Source: Archangium gephyra
Lineage (GTDB): Bacteria; Myxococcota; Myxococcia; Myxococcales; Myxococcaceae
Direction: 5' to 3'
Assembly (NCBI RefSeq): GCF_001027285.1
Contig: NZ_CP011509.1
Location: 4,596,501-4,660,500, forward strand
DNA length: 64,000 bases
A model generated the notes under the pieces. It saw only the letters and a list, made by a program, of their open reading frames with translations. It was not told where the DNA came from and ran no database searches. Every line of letters begins with the position of its first letter. Position 1 is the first letter of the stretch. This document shows, piece after piece, positions 34,780 through 43,759 of the stretch. The position numbers and the translations under genes are program-made.

Positions 34780-35235
34780 TTACTTCTTCGGCTTCAACAG
34801 CGTGAGCACCTGGGTGAACGTCCTGTCTCCGTTCGGCGTGGTGGTCAGCACTCCGCTCGCCCCTTCGTAGGTGCCCGTGCCTCCGATGATCGGAATCAGC
34901 GACGTGCCCGTCTCGGCTTCCCGGCCCGCGACCGTGATGGTGCCGTCCGCCATCGTCAGCGTCCACTGGCACTCGCTGAACTGCCCGGGCAGCGTCCGGA
35001 CGCAGTAGCCGCTGTTGCTCCCGATCGTCTCCTTCGCCTCGTTCAACAACGGCTGGTCGAACACGAACATGTCGCCCGGCGAGTCACCCGGCGGATCCAC
35101 ATCCACCGGCGTGGCGATGCCGCTGCGGGCATCGGCGATGGTGTTCAGCGTCCAGGCTTCCTCCGCGGGCCCGTTGTTGGCACAGCTCAGCATCGGTGCC
35201 GCGGTCAGGACGGCCATGAGGATGGTCTTGCGCAT
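34780..35235 (-). CDS. Exported lipoprotein with allene-oxide-cyclase-like barrel
   Basis: 151 residues from ATG 35235, with AGGAGGGG upstream. A signal ends in TAAPMLSC (lipobox). The C-terminal half FSECQWTLTMADGTITVAGRE followed by IIGGTGTYEGASGVLTTTPNG resembles the allene oxide cyclase/dirigent-type eight-stranded barrel, known from plants and from many bacterial proteins of unknown role. No catalytic claim is made. It is flanked by unrelated genes with gaps of about 50 and 85 bp. Confidence 0.65.
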   Translation of the reverse strand: MRKTILMAVLTAAPMLSCANNGPAEEAWTLNTIADARSGIATPVDVDPPGDSPGDMFVFDQPLLNEAKETIGSNSGYCVRTLPGQFSECQWTLTMADGTITVAGREAETGTSLIPIIGGTGTYEGASGVLTTTPNGDRTFTQVLTLLKPKK

Positions 35236-35319
35236 CTCTTCCCCTCCTTGGGATTGGCTCGCTCTGGAGCCCACCCGTGCACCTAGCTTCCGGAGGGGGT
35301 CTGGGCAAATTCCTCGGTG

Positions 35320-36168
35320 TTACTGGGGGCGCTGCTGCGTCTCGCTGTCGCTGGACCGCACTCCCGCAGGAGGCGTCGTGGGCGGAGGCGTGGCCCCGGT
35401 GCCCTGCTCCTGGGGAGCCGTCTGCTGGCCCTCGGGGGCCGGAGGGGGGAGGCCCGTTCCGGACGGGGCCGGGGAGGAGCCGGGCTCGGCCAGACTGGCG
35501 TCCACTGCCCGCAGGGCCTTCTCCAGCGCCTGGGCCGCCGGGCCCACCACGGTGAGCATCTGGTTGGCCTTCTGCGTGTTGCGGTTGCGGCTCTCCGACG
35601 CCAGCTTCAGCTGCGTCAGCGCCTCCGTCACGTCCCGCCGCGCCTGCTCCAGCTTCTGCCGCGCCTGGAAGAAGGCCACGTCCGCCTTCATCGTCTCCAG
35701 CGTGCGGCGCTGCTCCTCCGTCAGCCCGGACAGCAGCTCCGCCCGACGCAGGAAGTAGAGTCCCTTCTCCAGCACCGCCGGGTCGTCCGACTGCACCCGC
35801 GGCCGGGCGAGCCCCTCCAGCACCGGGAAGAGGGCCCGGTCCAGCTCGTCCCGCTCGGTGAAACGCTGCTCCAGGAGCGCCGAGACGTCCCGGCCCTCGA
35901 AGGGGAGGGGGGCATAGGCGTCCGCCAGCCGCGCGTCCCCGGGCCGGTAGGGCGCCGCCCCGGTGGGCAGCATCCGCCCCTTCATCACCACCAGTTGCCC
36001 GTTCTCCTGGGCCAGGGTGAAGGTGCGGGCGTTGAGCTGCGAGAGCAGGAAGGCCACCGCCCCTCCCAGGCCCAGGATCAAGAGGATGACGAGCAGCCGC
36101 GTGAAGGCGCTCGTGGCCCGGCGGCCGAAGCCCGGCCGGTTCTGCTGTGGGTTCATCATGGGATTCAT
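35320..36168 (-). CDS. Single-pass membrane protein with helical periplasmic region and Pro-rich tail
   Basis: 282 residues. A cytoplasmic Asn/Met/Pro-rich start (MNPMMNPQQNRPGFG) is followed by one transmembrane helix (LLVILLILGLGGAVAFLLSQL, about 25-45). A long helical region with coiled-coil character around RRTLETMKADVAFFQARQKLE follows. The tail is low-complexity Pro/Gln/Ser/Gly. No catalytic motif is seen. It is divergent from the large coiled-coil gene, with about 100 bp between starts. Similar proteins are sometimes labelled IF-2-like because of low-complexity matches; that label is not meaningful. Confidence 0.65.
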   Translation of the reverse strand: MNPMMNPQQNRPGFGRRATSAFTRLLVILLILGLGGAVAFLLSQLNARTFTLAQENGQLVVMKGRMLPTGAAPYRPGDARLADAYAPLPFEGRDVSALLEQRFTERDELDRALFPVLEGLARPRVQSDDPAVLEKGLYFLRRAELLSGLTEEQRRTLETMKADVAFFQARQKLEQARRDVTEALTQLKLASESRNRNTQKANQMLTVVGPAAQALEKALRAVDASLAEPGSSPAPSGTGLPPPAPEGQQTAPQEQGTGATPPPTTPPAGVRSSDSETQQRPQ

Positions 36169-36269
36169 GTCGCTTGCTCCCCAGACGTCCAGGCGGCGTG
36201 CCGATTTCCCGGCCCCAGTGCTTTCCTTGGGACAACCGTCTCCAGGGCTATACTCGGCCGGCCCTACTC

Positions 36270-39200
36270 ATGCATCCCACATTCCGCCGCCTGGGGACCA
36301 GCGAGCTGTTGCCCCGGTACATCTTCGCGGAGAGCCTCTTCGCACGCCGTCGCGTGTTGGAGGTGGACGCGGTCGCCACCACCGGCGGCGAGAGCGCGCG
36401 CTTCCTCCTGGAGCGCGGCGCCCGCACCGTCGTGGCCTGTGACGCGGACCTCGCGGCCGTGGCGGCGGCCCAGAAGGCTCATGGCAGCGCCTCGCTGCGC
36501 TACCGCGCCAACATCTACGACGACCTCGAGCCCGGCAGCTTCGACCTGGTGCTGGTGGCCGATCTCGCCCCCTACGTGCGCGCGCCCATGCTCCTGGCCG
36601 AGCTGGCACGGCTCGTGAGCCGCCAGGGCTACCTCATCGGCGGCCTGCGCAACACCGCCGGGCTCGCCCTCTGGCAGCTCATGGACGTGGAGGAGGGCGT
36701 GCCGCCCACGTACGGGCAGCTGCTCGACGCGCTCTCCCCGCACTTCCCGAACGTGGAAGTCGCCACGCAGTCGCCCGTGCTGGGCTACCAGCTCGCCTTC
36801 GAGAAGGGCGATGGCCTCCAGGTGGACGGCACCCTCATCCGGGGCAGCGAGGCCGCCTATTACGTGGTGGTGGCCGGCGCCGAGCCCGCCCGCATCGTGG
36901 ACCCCACCTGGGTGCAGCTGCCCCCCGAGCCGCTCGCCTTCACCCGCGGCAAGCTGGACGAGGTGGCCCAGCGCGCCAAGGGCTGGGAGGAGCGCACCGG
37001 CCGTCTCAAGGAGTCCCTCACCCGGCTGCGCGCGGAGCTGACCGACCGCGAGAACGAGGTGACGCAGCTCAAGCCGGCCCTGGAGCTCACCCGCGACGAG
37101 GTGGCCCGCCTCACCGCCCAGCTGGAGCAGGCGCGTGGCACCCCGGAGAGCACCCGCGAGCGCGATGAGCTGTCCTCCCGCCTGCGCCGCACCGAGCTGG
37201 AGCTGCAGGTGGCCCTGGAGCGCGTGGCCGACGCGGACCGGAGGCTTGGCCAGCAGCGGCTGGAGCTGGAGGCCGCGGAGCGCTCCCGGAAGGAGGCCGA
37301 GGTCCAGACCCTGGGCTCCCAGGAGACGCTGCGGCTGGAGCGCGCCCGCCGCGAGGAGCTGAACACCACCCTGGAGGAGTCGCGCGAGCGTCTCACCCAG
37401 GCCTATACCCAGCTGCGCGAGCTGCAGGACGAGATGGCCGGGCTGCGCGTCGAGCGCGAGAAGGACCGGCTCTCGGCGGAGCGCGCGCGGGAGCAGTCCG
37501 AGGAGCTGCGGCGGCAGGTGGAGGCGGCCCGCGAGCGCGAGCTGCGTCTGGCCGAGCAGTATTCGACGTCGCTCGCCGCGGTGGAGCTGCTCAAGTCGGA
37601 CGTGGCCCGGGCCGAGCAGGCCCGCCAGACGTCCGAGTCCCTGTTGCGCTCGCGTGACGCGGACCTGGCGCGTCTGGCACGCGAGGTGGAGGACGGCTCC
37701 CGGCGCGTGTCGGCGGCGGAGGCGGCCCGGCGTGACGCGGAAGTGAGCCTGACGGCCCGTGAGGCCGAGTGGCGCGGGCTGGAGACGGAGCTCACGGCGG
37801 CGCGTGCCGAGCTGGAGCGGCTCACGGCCGAGGTGGAGGCCCGGACTCGCTCCGAGGAGAATGTCCGCTCGGCGGCGGCCCGGCTCGAGCAGGAGCTGCA
37901 CGAGGCCCGCGGCAGCCTGGAGTCGCTCGAGGAGGAGCGGGTCCGCTCGGCCGCGGAGCTGGAGGAGACCATCGAGGAGGAGCGCCAGCGCGCGGAGACG
38001 CGGGTGGCGCAGGAGCGGGCGCGGACGGAGCAGGCCGAGGCCGAGGCCGCCCGCGAGAAGGCCGCTCGCGAAGAACAGGAGCTGCGCGCCGAGGGGCTCG
38101 AGAACCAGGTGCGCGTGGAGGCCGGCGCACGGGAGGAGGCCTCGCGGGCCCTCGCCGAGCTGGAGGCCCAGCGGCAGCAGTGGGCCGACGAGCGCGGGGC
38201 CCTCCGGCGGCGCGTGGTGGAGGTCGAGGCGACGCTCTCGGACCTGGAGCGGGTGCGGGCCTCGGACGTGGAATCGATCACCCGGCTCGACGCGGCGCTG
38301 AAGGCGACGCAGGGCTCCATCACGGCGGAGCAGCAGGCGCGGGCCCGGGCCGACGAGGCGCGCGAGCAGGCGCTGGCAGAGCTGGAGCTGGAGCGCGAGG
38401 GGAGGGCGCGGCTGGAGGAGGCCGTGGCCCAGTCCCAGGCCCGGCTGGAGGCGGAGCACCAGCGGCTCGAGGAGACCCGCGAGGCGCTCTCGACCGTCCG
38501 CGCCGAGCTGAAGTCGGAGAGGCAGCAGCGCGTCCAGGTGGAGGAGGAGCGCACGCGGCTCCAGGCCGGGCTCGAGGAGGAGCGCCAGCAGCGGGCCCGC
38601 GTGGAGGCCTCCCTGGCGGAGGTCCAGGCCGGGCTCGCCGCCGAGCGGCAGGGGAGCACCGGACTCGCGTCCGAGCTGGCGGAGCTGCAGGCCGGGCTCG
38701 ACGTGGAGCGTCAGCAGCGGCTCCAGGTGGAGGAGTCCCTGGAGCAGGTCCGGGCCGAGCTCAAGGCCGCGCGGCAGCGGAGCACCGGGCTGGAGTCCGA
38801 GCTGGCCCTCGCCCAGGCCGGGCTCGAGTCCGCGTGGCAGGCGCATGGCGCGTCGAAGGAGTCCATCACGCGGGTGCTCGCCGAGCTCGAGACGGAGCGT
38901 CGGGAGCGGAGCGGGGTGGAGGCGTCGCTCACGGCCGTCCGGGCCGAGTTGGAGGCGGAGCGCGCGAACAGGACGCGCACCGAGGAGTCGCTGGAGCTCG
39001 CCTGGACGCAGCTGGAAGCCGAGCGGCGGCAGCTCGCCGAGGCCGAGGTGTCGCTCGTGTCGGAGCGCGAGAAGGCCGAGGCGCTCCTGGCCCAGGTGCG
39101 CGCCGGGCTCGAGGTGGAGCGCGATGCGCTGCGCCTGGATCTGGATCGCGCTCGCGAGCTGTCCGAGGCGGCCCTCGAGGAGACCCGGCGCAAGCTGGAG

Positions 39201-40985
39201 GATGAGCGCGCCGGACGCGAGGCCCTGGCGCAGTCGCTGGCCGAGGCCCGCGCGGACCTGGAGTCCTCCCGGGCGGGCGCAGACGAGCGCGAGCGGGCCC
39301 GGCTCGAGGTGCTGGAGGAGGCCCGGCGGGAGTCCTCGGCGCTGCGCGCGGAGCTGGAGTCTGCCCGGCGCGAGGGCGAGGCGCTGGACACGTCCCTGGC
39401 GGAGCAGAAGCGGCTCGTCGAGGAGCTGCGGGCCACCCTGGAGGAGGAGCGCGCGAGCCAGAAGGCCCTGAAGGAGTCCCTCGCGGAGGCCCGGGCGCGC
39501 GAGGAGGCCATCTCCACCGAGCGCGACACCCGCAAGCGTGACGCGCTGGAAGTCCGGATGGAGCTGGAAGGCCTCCGGGACGACCTCGCGAAGAAGGACC
39601 AGGAGCTGGAGGCGCTGCGGGCCCAGGTGGCGCAGCTCGAGGCCACCCGCTTCCAGGCGCACCAGGCCTCCATGGCGCTCCAGCAGGCGCACCAGGGGCT
39701 GCGGGACCGGGACATGCACATCGCGCACCTCCAGAAGGAGGTGTCCGAGACACGGGCCCGGCTCGCCGCGGAGCACGAGCAGATGGAGCTCGTCACCCTG
39801 CAGCTCGAGTCGGCCCGGCGCATCGCGGGCAAGGCGCCCTCGCTCGAGTCGGCCCTCGAGGAGGAGCGCGCGGCACTCGGGAGCGTCCGCGAGGCGCTGG
39901 AGACGGCGCGCGGTGGGCTGGAGACGGCCCGGGAGGAGCTGGAGACCCTTCGCGCCGCGCTGGCCCGTTCTCAGGAGGAGCAGCGGGCGGAGCGGGAGCG
40001 GGTGGCCGAGGCGCGGCGCTCGGCGGACGAGCTGGAGACACGGCTGGCGGAAGCCCGGCGCGAGCTGGAGACACGGCTGGCGGAAGCCCGGAGCGAGCTG
40101 GAGGCCACGAAGGCGAAGCAGGCCGAGCTGGAGGCCCAGGCGGACGAAGCCGGACTGCGGGCCCGGGAACGGGAGGCCGCTGTCGAGGCGCGGCTGGCCG
40201 AGCTGGAGGCCCAGGCGGAGGAGGCCCGGCGGGAGGCCCGGGAGCAGGAGGCCGCCGCTCGGCAACGGCAGTCCGGGCTGGAAGCGCAGCGGGCCGAGCT
40301 GGAGGCGAAGCTGGCCGGGCTGGAGGCCCGGGCGGAGGAGGCGGAGCGCCGGTTCCGGGAGCGCGAGGGCTCCGCGCAGGCCATCCAGGAGCAGTTCGCC
40401 AAGCTGGAGATGGAGAAGGGCACGCTCGTCTCCGAGCGCGAGCGGCTCAACTCGGACCTCACGGTGGCGCGTGCGGCGCGCATCCGGCTGGAGGGCCGGG
40501 TGACGGCGCTGGAGGCGGCCTCCGCCGAGGCGGTGAAGTTCCTCGACGCCGAGCGCGCCGAGAAGGCCAGGGCGGCCCAGGCGCTGGCCGACCGCATCCA
40601 GATGTTGGAGACGGAGCGGACCGGGCTGCGCGAGCGCATCGAGCTGCTCCAGGCGCGCAAGCCGGTGTCGGACTCCGAGGCCATCCTGGAGATGTCCGAG
40701 GAGCTGGAGCGGCTGCAGGGCGAGTTCGACGCCCTCCAGTCCACCCTGGGCGAGCGCGAGCTGGTGCTGGCCGAGCAGAAACGACGGTTGGAGGAGCAAG
40801 AGGCCGAGCTGGCCTCTCTCAAGCGGCTCTCCGCCCGCAAGGGGGCGGACACCGTGCAGGACATCTACGCTCGGGCCAATGCCGAGCTGAACGCGGTCAA
40901 GAATGAGTTGCTTCGCCGTCCGAAGGGGAGCACACCCTCTTCTCCGGCACCCGCGTCCACCCAGAAACCCGATGACCCGGGCTGA
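36270..40985 (+). CDS. Giant coiled-coil protein with methyltransferase-like N-terminal domain
   Basis: 1571 residues from ATG 36270. The first about 230 residues have a Rossmann methyltransferase pattern (RRVLEVDAVATTGGESARFLLERG, VVACDADLAAVAAA, SFDLVLVADLAPYV), but motif I lacks the normal GxGxG, so it may not bind SAM. From about 240 to 1540 there is near-continuous heptad-type coiled coil rich in Glu, Arg, Leu and Ala, with repeats such as LEAERQ and RAELEA. A Ser/Pro tail ends it. The layout (degenerate globular head plus very long coil) recalls myxobacterial polarity and motility scaffolds such as AglZ, whose head is a pseudo-receiver instead. A scaffold role is inference. It is 15 bp upstream of dapF. 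Confidence 0.85.
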   Translation: MHPTFRRLGTSELLPRYIFAESLFARRRVLEVDAVATTGGESARFLLERGARTVVACDADLAAVAAAQKAHGSASLRYRANIYDDLEPGSFDLVLVADLAPYVRAPMLLAELARLVSRQGYLIGGLRNTAGLALWQLMDVEEGVPPTYGQLLDALSPHFPNVEVATQSPVLGYQLAFEKGDGLQVDGTLIRGSEAAYYVVVAGAEPARIVDPTWVQLPPEPLAFTRGKLDEVAQRAKGWEERTGRLKESLTRLRAELTDRENEVTQLKPALELTRDEVARLTAQLEQARGTPESTRERDELSSRLRRTELELQVALERVADADRRLGQQRLELEAAERSRKEAEVQTLGSQETLRLERARREELNTTLEESRERLTQAYTQLRELQDEMAGLRVEREKDRLSAERAREQSEELRRQVEAARERELRLAEQYSTSLAAVELLKSDVARAEQARQTSESLLRSRDADLARLAREVEDGSRRVSAAEAARRDAEVSLTAREAEWRGLETELTAARAELERLTAEVEARTRSEENVRSAAARLEQELHEARGSLESLEEERVRSAAELEETIEEERQRAETRVAQERARTEQAEAEAAREKAAREEQELRAEGLENQVRVEAGAREEASRALAELEAQRQQWADERGALRRRVVEVEATLSDLERVRASDVESITRLDAALKATQGSITAEQQARARADEAREQALAELELEREGRARLEEAVAQSQARLEAEHQRLEETREALSTVRAELKSERQQRVQVEEERTRLQAGLEEERQQRARVEASLAEVQAGLAAERQGSTGLASELAELQAGLDVERQQRLQVEESLEQVRAELKAARQRSTGLESELALAQAGLESAWQAHGASKESITRVLAELETERRERSGVEASLTAVRAELEAERANRTRTEESLELAWTQLEAERRQLAEAEVSLVSEREKAEALLAQVRAGLEVERDALRLDLDRARELSEAALEETRRKLEDERAGREALAQSLAEARADLESSRAGADERERARLEVLEEARRESSALRAELESARREGEALDTSLAEQKRLVEELRATLEEERASQKALKESLAEARAREEAISTERDTRKRDALEVRMELEGLRDDLAKKDQELEALRAQVAQLEATRFQAHQASMALQQAHQGLRDRDMHIAHLQKEVSETRARLAAEHEQMELVTLQLESARRIAGKAPSLESALEEERAALGSVREALETARGGLETAREELETLRAALARSQEEQRAERERVAEARRSADELETRLAEARRELETRLAEARSELEATKAKQAELEAQADEAGLRAREREAAVEARLAELEAQAEEARREAREQEAAARQRQSGLEAQRAELEAKLAGLEARAEEAERRFREREGSAQAIQEQFAKLEMEKGTLVSERERLNSDLTVARAARIRLEGRVTALEAASAEAVKFLDAERAEKARAAQALADRIQMLETERTGLRERIELLQARKPVSDSEAILEMSEELERLQGEFDALQSTLGERELVLAEQKRRLEEQEAELASLKRLSARKGADTVQDIYARANAELNAVKNELLRRPKGSTPSSPAPASTQKPDDPG

Positions 40986-41000
40986 AGAGCCCCGACGACC

Positions 41001-41855
41001 ATGAGCACTACGGCAGAGTTCTTCTTCAAATATCACGGCCTCGGCAACGACTTCATCGTGCTGGACTGCCGGCAGGGTGGCACGGACATCGACGCGAAAT
41101 TCTCCCAGTGGCTGTGCGACCGGCGCAGGGGAGTGGGCGCGGACGGCGTGCTCAGCCTGCTGCCCTCGGACACCGCCCTGGCGCGCATGGTGGTCCACAA
41201 CTCCGATGGCAGCATCGCGGAGATGTGCGGCAATGGCCTGCGCTGTGCGGTGAAGTACCTCGTGGACCACTCCGGCGAGAAGCCCGAGCGCATCGAGGTG
41301 GAGACGGGCGCCGGAATCCTCACGTGTATGCCCGGGTACGGCACGGACGGCGTCGCCGAGGTGGAGATCTCCATGGGGCCCGCGCGGCTCATCGCCCCCA
41401 ACCTGCCCTCGGGCGCCACCGGCCAGCCCTTCCTGGGCGAGGCCGTTCCCGGCCACTCCGGGCTGCGGGGCTACGCCATCAACATGGGCAACCCCCACCT
41501 GGTCCTGCTCGACCAGCCCCTGGAGGATGCCAGCCGCCTGGGCCCCGTCCTCGAGCGCCACCCGGACTTCCCGGAGCGCACCAACGTGGAGTTCGTCCGC
41601 GTCACCGAGGAGGGCCTCGCCGCTGTCGTGTGGGAGCGGGGCTGTGGCCTGACCGAGGCCTGCGGCACCGGGGCCTGCGCGGCGGCCGTGGCGGCGGTGC
41701 TCGCCCGGAGGCTTCCGGCGGATGCCTGGCTGCGTGTCACGCTGCCGGGCGGGGACCTGCACATCCGGGTGCCCTCGGACCTCTCGGACGTGCGCCTCCG
41801 GGGGCCCGTCTCCTTCGTCTTCACGGGCGTTGTCCCGGATCTCCCGGGCCGGTAA
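41001..41855 (+). CDS. dapF: Diaminopimelate epimerase
   Basis: 284 residues, normal length. Both catalytic cysteines are present: Cys76 in NSDGSIAEMCGNGLRC and the second in ERGCGLTEACGTGACAAA at about residue 220. GLGNDFIVLD near the N-terminus and NMGNPHLVL are also conserved. It converts LL- to meso-diaminopimelate for lysine and peptidoglycan synthesis. It lies 15 bp after the coiled-coil gene and 36 bp before a response regulator gene, so it may be part of a longer transcript with functionally different genes. Confidence 0.97.
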   Translation: MSTTAEFFFKYHGLGNDFIVLDCRQGGTDIDAKFSQWLCDRRRGVGADGVLSLLPSDTALARMVVHNSDGSIAEMCGNGLRCAVKYLVDHSGEKPERIEVETGAGILTCMPGYGTDGVAEVEISMGPARLIAPNLPSGATGQPFLGEAVPGHSGLRGYAINMGNPHLVLLDQPLEDASRLGPVLERHPDFPERTNVEFVRVTEEGLAAVVWERGCGLTEACGTGACAAAVAAVLARRLPADAWLRVTLPGGDLHIRVPSDLSDVRLRGPVSFVFTGVVPDLPGR

Positions 41856-41891
41856 CCTCGCCTCTCCCCCCTCCCCGTCGAGTTCCCCGCC

Positions 41892-43742
41892 GTGGCTGGC
41901 CCCATCCTCGTCGTCGATGACGACAACTTCTTCCGGCAGCTCGCTTCCGACATGCTCTCCCGGAAGGGCTACCTCGTCGTCCCCGCCGCGAACGCCGCCC
42001 AGGCCCTGGAAGCGGCCACGCACGAGGCCTTCGATCTGGTCATCACCGATCTGGTGATGCCCGAGGTGGACGGCTTCGGCCTCACCGCCAAGCTGCGCGA
42101 GCGCGATCCCGATCAGGAGATCATCCTCGTCACCCAGCGCACGGACGTGAAGGGCTCGGCCATGGCCCTGAGCGCCGGGGTGGCCGTGGTGCTCTCCAAG
42201 CCCATCGACGAGACGGACCTGCTGCTCGCGGTGGAGCGCGCCATGGAGCGCGTCCAGTTGCGCCGCGAGCGCTCCCAGCTCCAGACGGAGAACCTGGAGT
42301 TCGCCCGCTACCAGAACCTCCACCAGCGCTGCCTGGAGTTCCTCTCCCAGCCGGACCTCGAGTGGCTCCAGGAGCGGGTGGCCGGCGAGCTCGCCGCCGT
42401 CTGCGATGCGCAGAGCGCCGCCCTGTGGATCTCCGATGACCGCGGGCACCTCGTCCTGCGCGCCTACCGGGGCCTGCTGGACAAGCAGTTCCTCGCCGAG
42501 CGCATGAGCCCGGACGGGCCGCTCGGCAACCGCCTGCGCGAGGCCCTGCCGTGGATCGCCCGCGACGAGCGCTCGCCGGTCCTCTATGTCCCCTTCGTCA
42601 TTGGCGGGGAGATCATGGGCCTGGCGCAGCTGTCGGATCCGGTGGCCGGCGACTTCCGCTCCGAGCACGTGCGCTACGCGAAGATTCTGGGCGACTCGGC
42701 CGCGGTGGGCGTGAAGAACGGCCGGCGGATGCTGGCGCTGCAGCGGCTGGGCCTGAGGGACCGGGACACCGCCGCCTACAACCTCAGCTACTTCACGGAC
42801 TACGCCTCCAAGGAGATCTACAAGGCGCGGCGCTACGGGCGGACGTTCTCGCTGCTGACGTTCTCCGTGGACAACCTGCCGCTGGTGCGCATGCGCCTGG
42901 GCGTGCCGGACGCGAAGCTCGCGGTGCGCGGCATCATCAAGGCGTTCGGCCGCATCGTCCGGGACTCGGACGTCATCGCCAAGGCGAGCGACCAGGAGTT
43001 CTACCTGCTGCTGCCGGAGACGGACTTCTTCGGCGCGATGATGTTCGTGCGGCGCGCCCTGGACGCGGTGCGCGCGGAGCCGGAGGCGCAGGAGGTGGAG
43101 TCGCGCCTGCCGCTGGCGCTGGTGGGCGGGGCGAGCACCTTCCCCAAGGACGGCGAGGACTTCGACGAGCTGGTGCACCGGTGCCGCCGGCGCATGGACG
43201 AGCGGCGCTGCTCGCTGCAGCGCAAGCTGATGCTGGACACGCTGCCCTTCTGGGACGAGGTGGACCTGCTGCTCGGCAATGCCTCCAGCCCCAAGCTGCC
43301 GGTGGAGGAGAACGCGGAGCCCTCGCGCCGCGGCAAGGTGTCCGACGTCCTCTTCGACGAGCTGCAGACGGAGATCGCCCGCGAGCTGATGCGCGACCCG
43401 AGCTCGCGCGGCCTGCTGTACGTGGGCGGGCCGGAGATCCGCGCGGATCTGCCCATCGCCCAGGGCCTGGAGTCGGCCTCGCCGGAGATGGCCTCGCGCA
43501 TCTACCTGCTGGGGCGGCGCGGGGACCTGGACTCGCATCCGGCGCTCACGCCCGTCTTCCTGGAGGGGGACGAGCGCATGGCCCGGCACGAGTTCATCCT
43601 CTGGATGTCGGAGACGGCCTCGTACGCGCTCATCCAGCGCCGGGGCCTGGGCGCCACCTGGGGATTCCACTCGTCCGACACCGCCGTGGTGGACGGGCTC
43701 ATCACCCGCCTGCAGGCCGAATACGACCTGCAGCCGTACTGA
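41892..43742 (+). CDS. Response regulator with GAF-like and degenerate GGDEF domains
   Basis: 616 residues. The receiver domain at 1-120 has Asp9-Asp11, phosphoacceptor Asp53 (DLVITDLVMPEVDG) and Lys in VLSKPID. A GAF-like sensor region spans about 150-285. A GGDEF-type domain follows (AAYNLSYFTDYASKEIYKARRYGR), but the active-site loop reads ASDQEF (about 364-369) instead of GGDEF, so diguanylate cyclase activity is unlikely; c-di-GMP or protein binding remains possible. The C-terminal about 150 residues are of unknown fold. It is followed 17 bp later by another receiver protein gene, probably in one operon. Confidence 0.85.
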   Translation: MAGPILVVDDDNFFRQLASDMLSRKGYLVVPAANAAQALEAATHEAFDLVITDLVMPEVDGFGLTAKLRERDPDQEIILVTQRTDVKGSAMALSAGVAVVLSKPIDETDLLLAVERAMERVQLRRERSQLQTENLEFARYQNLHQRCLEFLSQPDLEWLQERVAGELAAVCDAQSAALWISDDRGHLVLRAYRGLLDKQFLAERMSPDGPLGNRLREALPWIARDERSPVLYVPFVIGGEIMGLAQLSDPVAGDFRSEHVRYAKILGDSAAVGVKNGRRMLALQRLGLRDRDTAAYNLSYFTDYASKEIYKARRYGRTFSLLTFSVDNLPLVRMRLGVPDAKLAVRGIIKAFGRIVRDSDVIAKASDQEFYLLLPETDFFGAMMFVRRALDAVRAEPEAQEVESRLPLALVGGASTFPKDGEDFDELVHRCRRRMDERRCSLQRKLMLDTLPFWDEVDLLLGNASSPKLPVEENAEPSRRGKVSDVLFDELQTEIARELMRDPSSRGLLYVGGPEIRADLPIAQGLESASPEMASRIYLLGRRGDLDSHPALTPVFLEGDERMARHEFILWMSETASYALIQRRGLGATWGFHSSDTAVVDGLITRLQAEYDLQPY

Positions 43743-43759
43743 CCCGATAGGGAGCGACC

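Noticed and set aside
36270-40985. Naming the coiled-coil protein AglZ
   Set aside because: AglZ has a pseudo-receiver N-terminus; this head has a methyltransferase pattern, so the symbol is not justified.
36264-43670. A 2468-codon open frame on the minus strand opposite the giant coiled-coil, dapF and response regulator genes
   Set aside because: It is an artefact of extreme third-position GC: its translation is Leu/Arg/Gly/His low-complexity with no family, and it opposes three well-supported genes.
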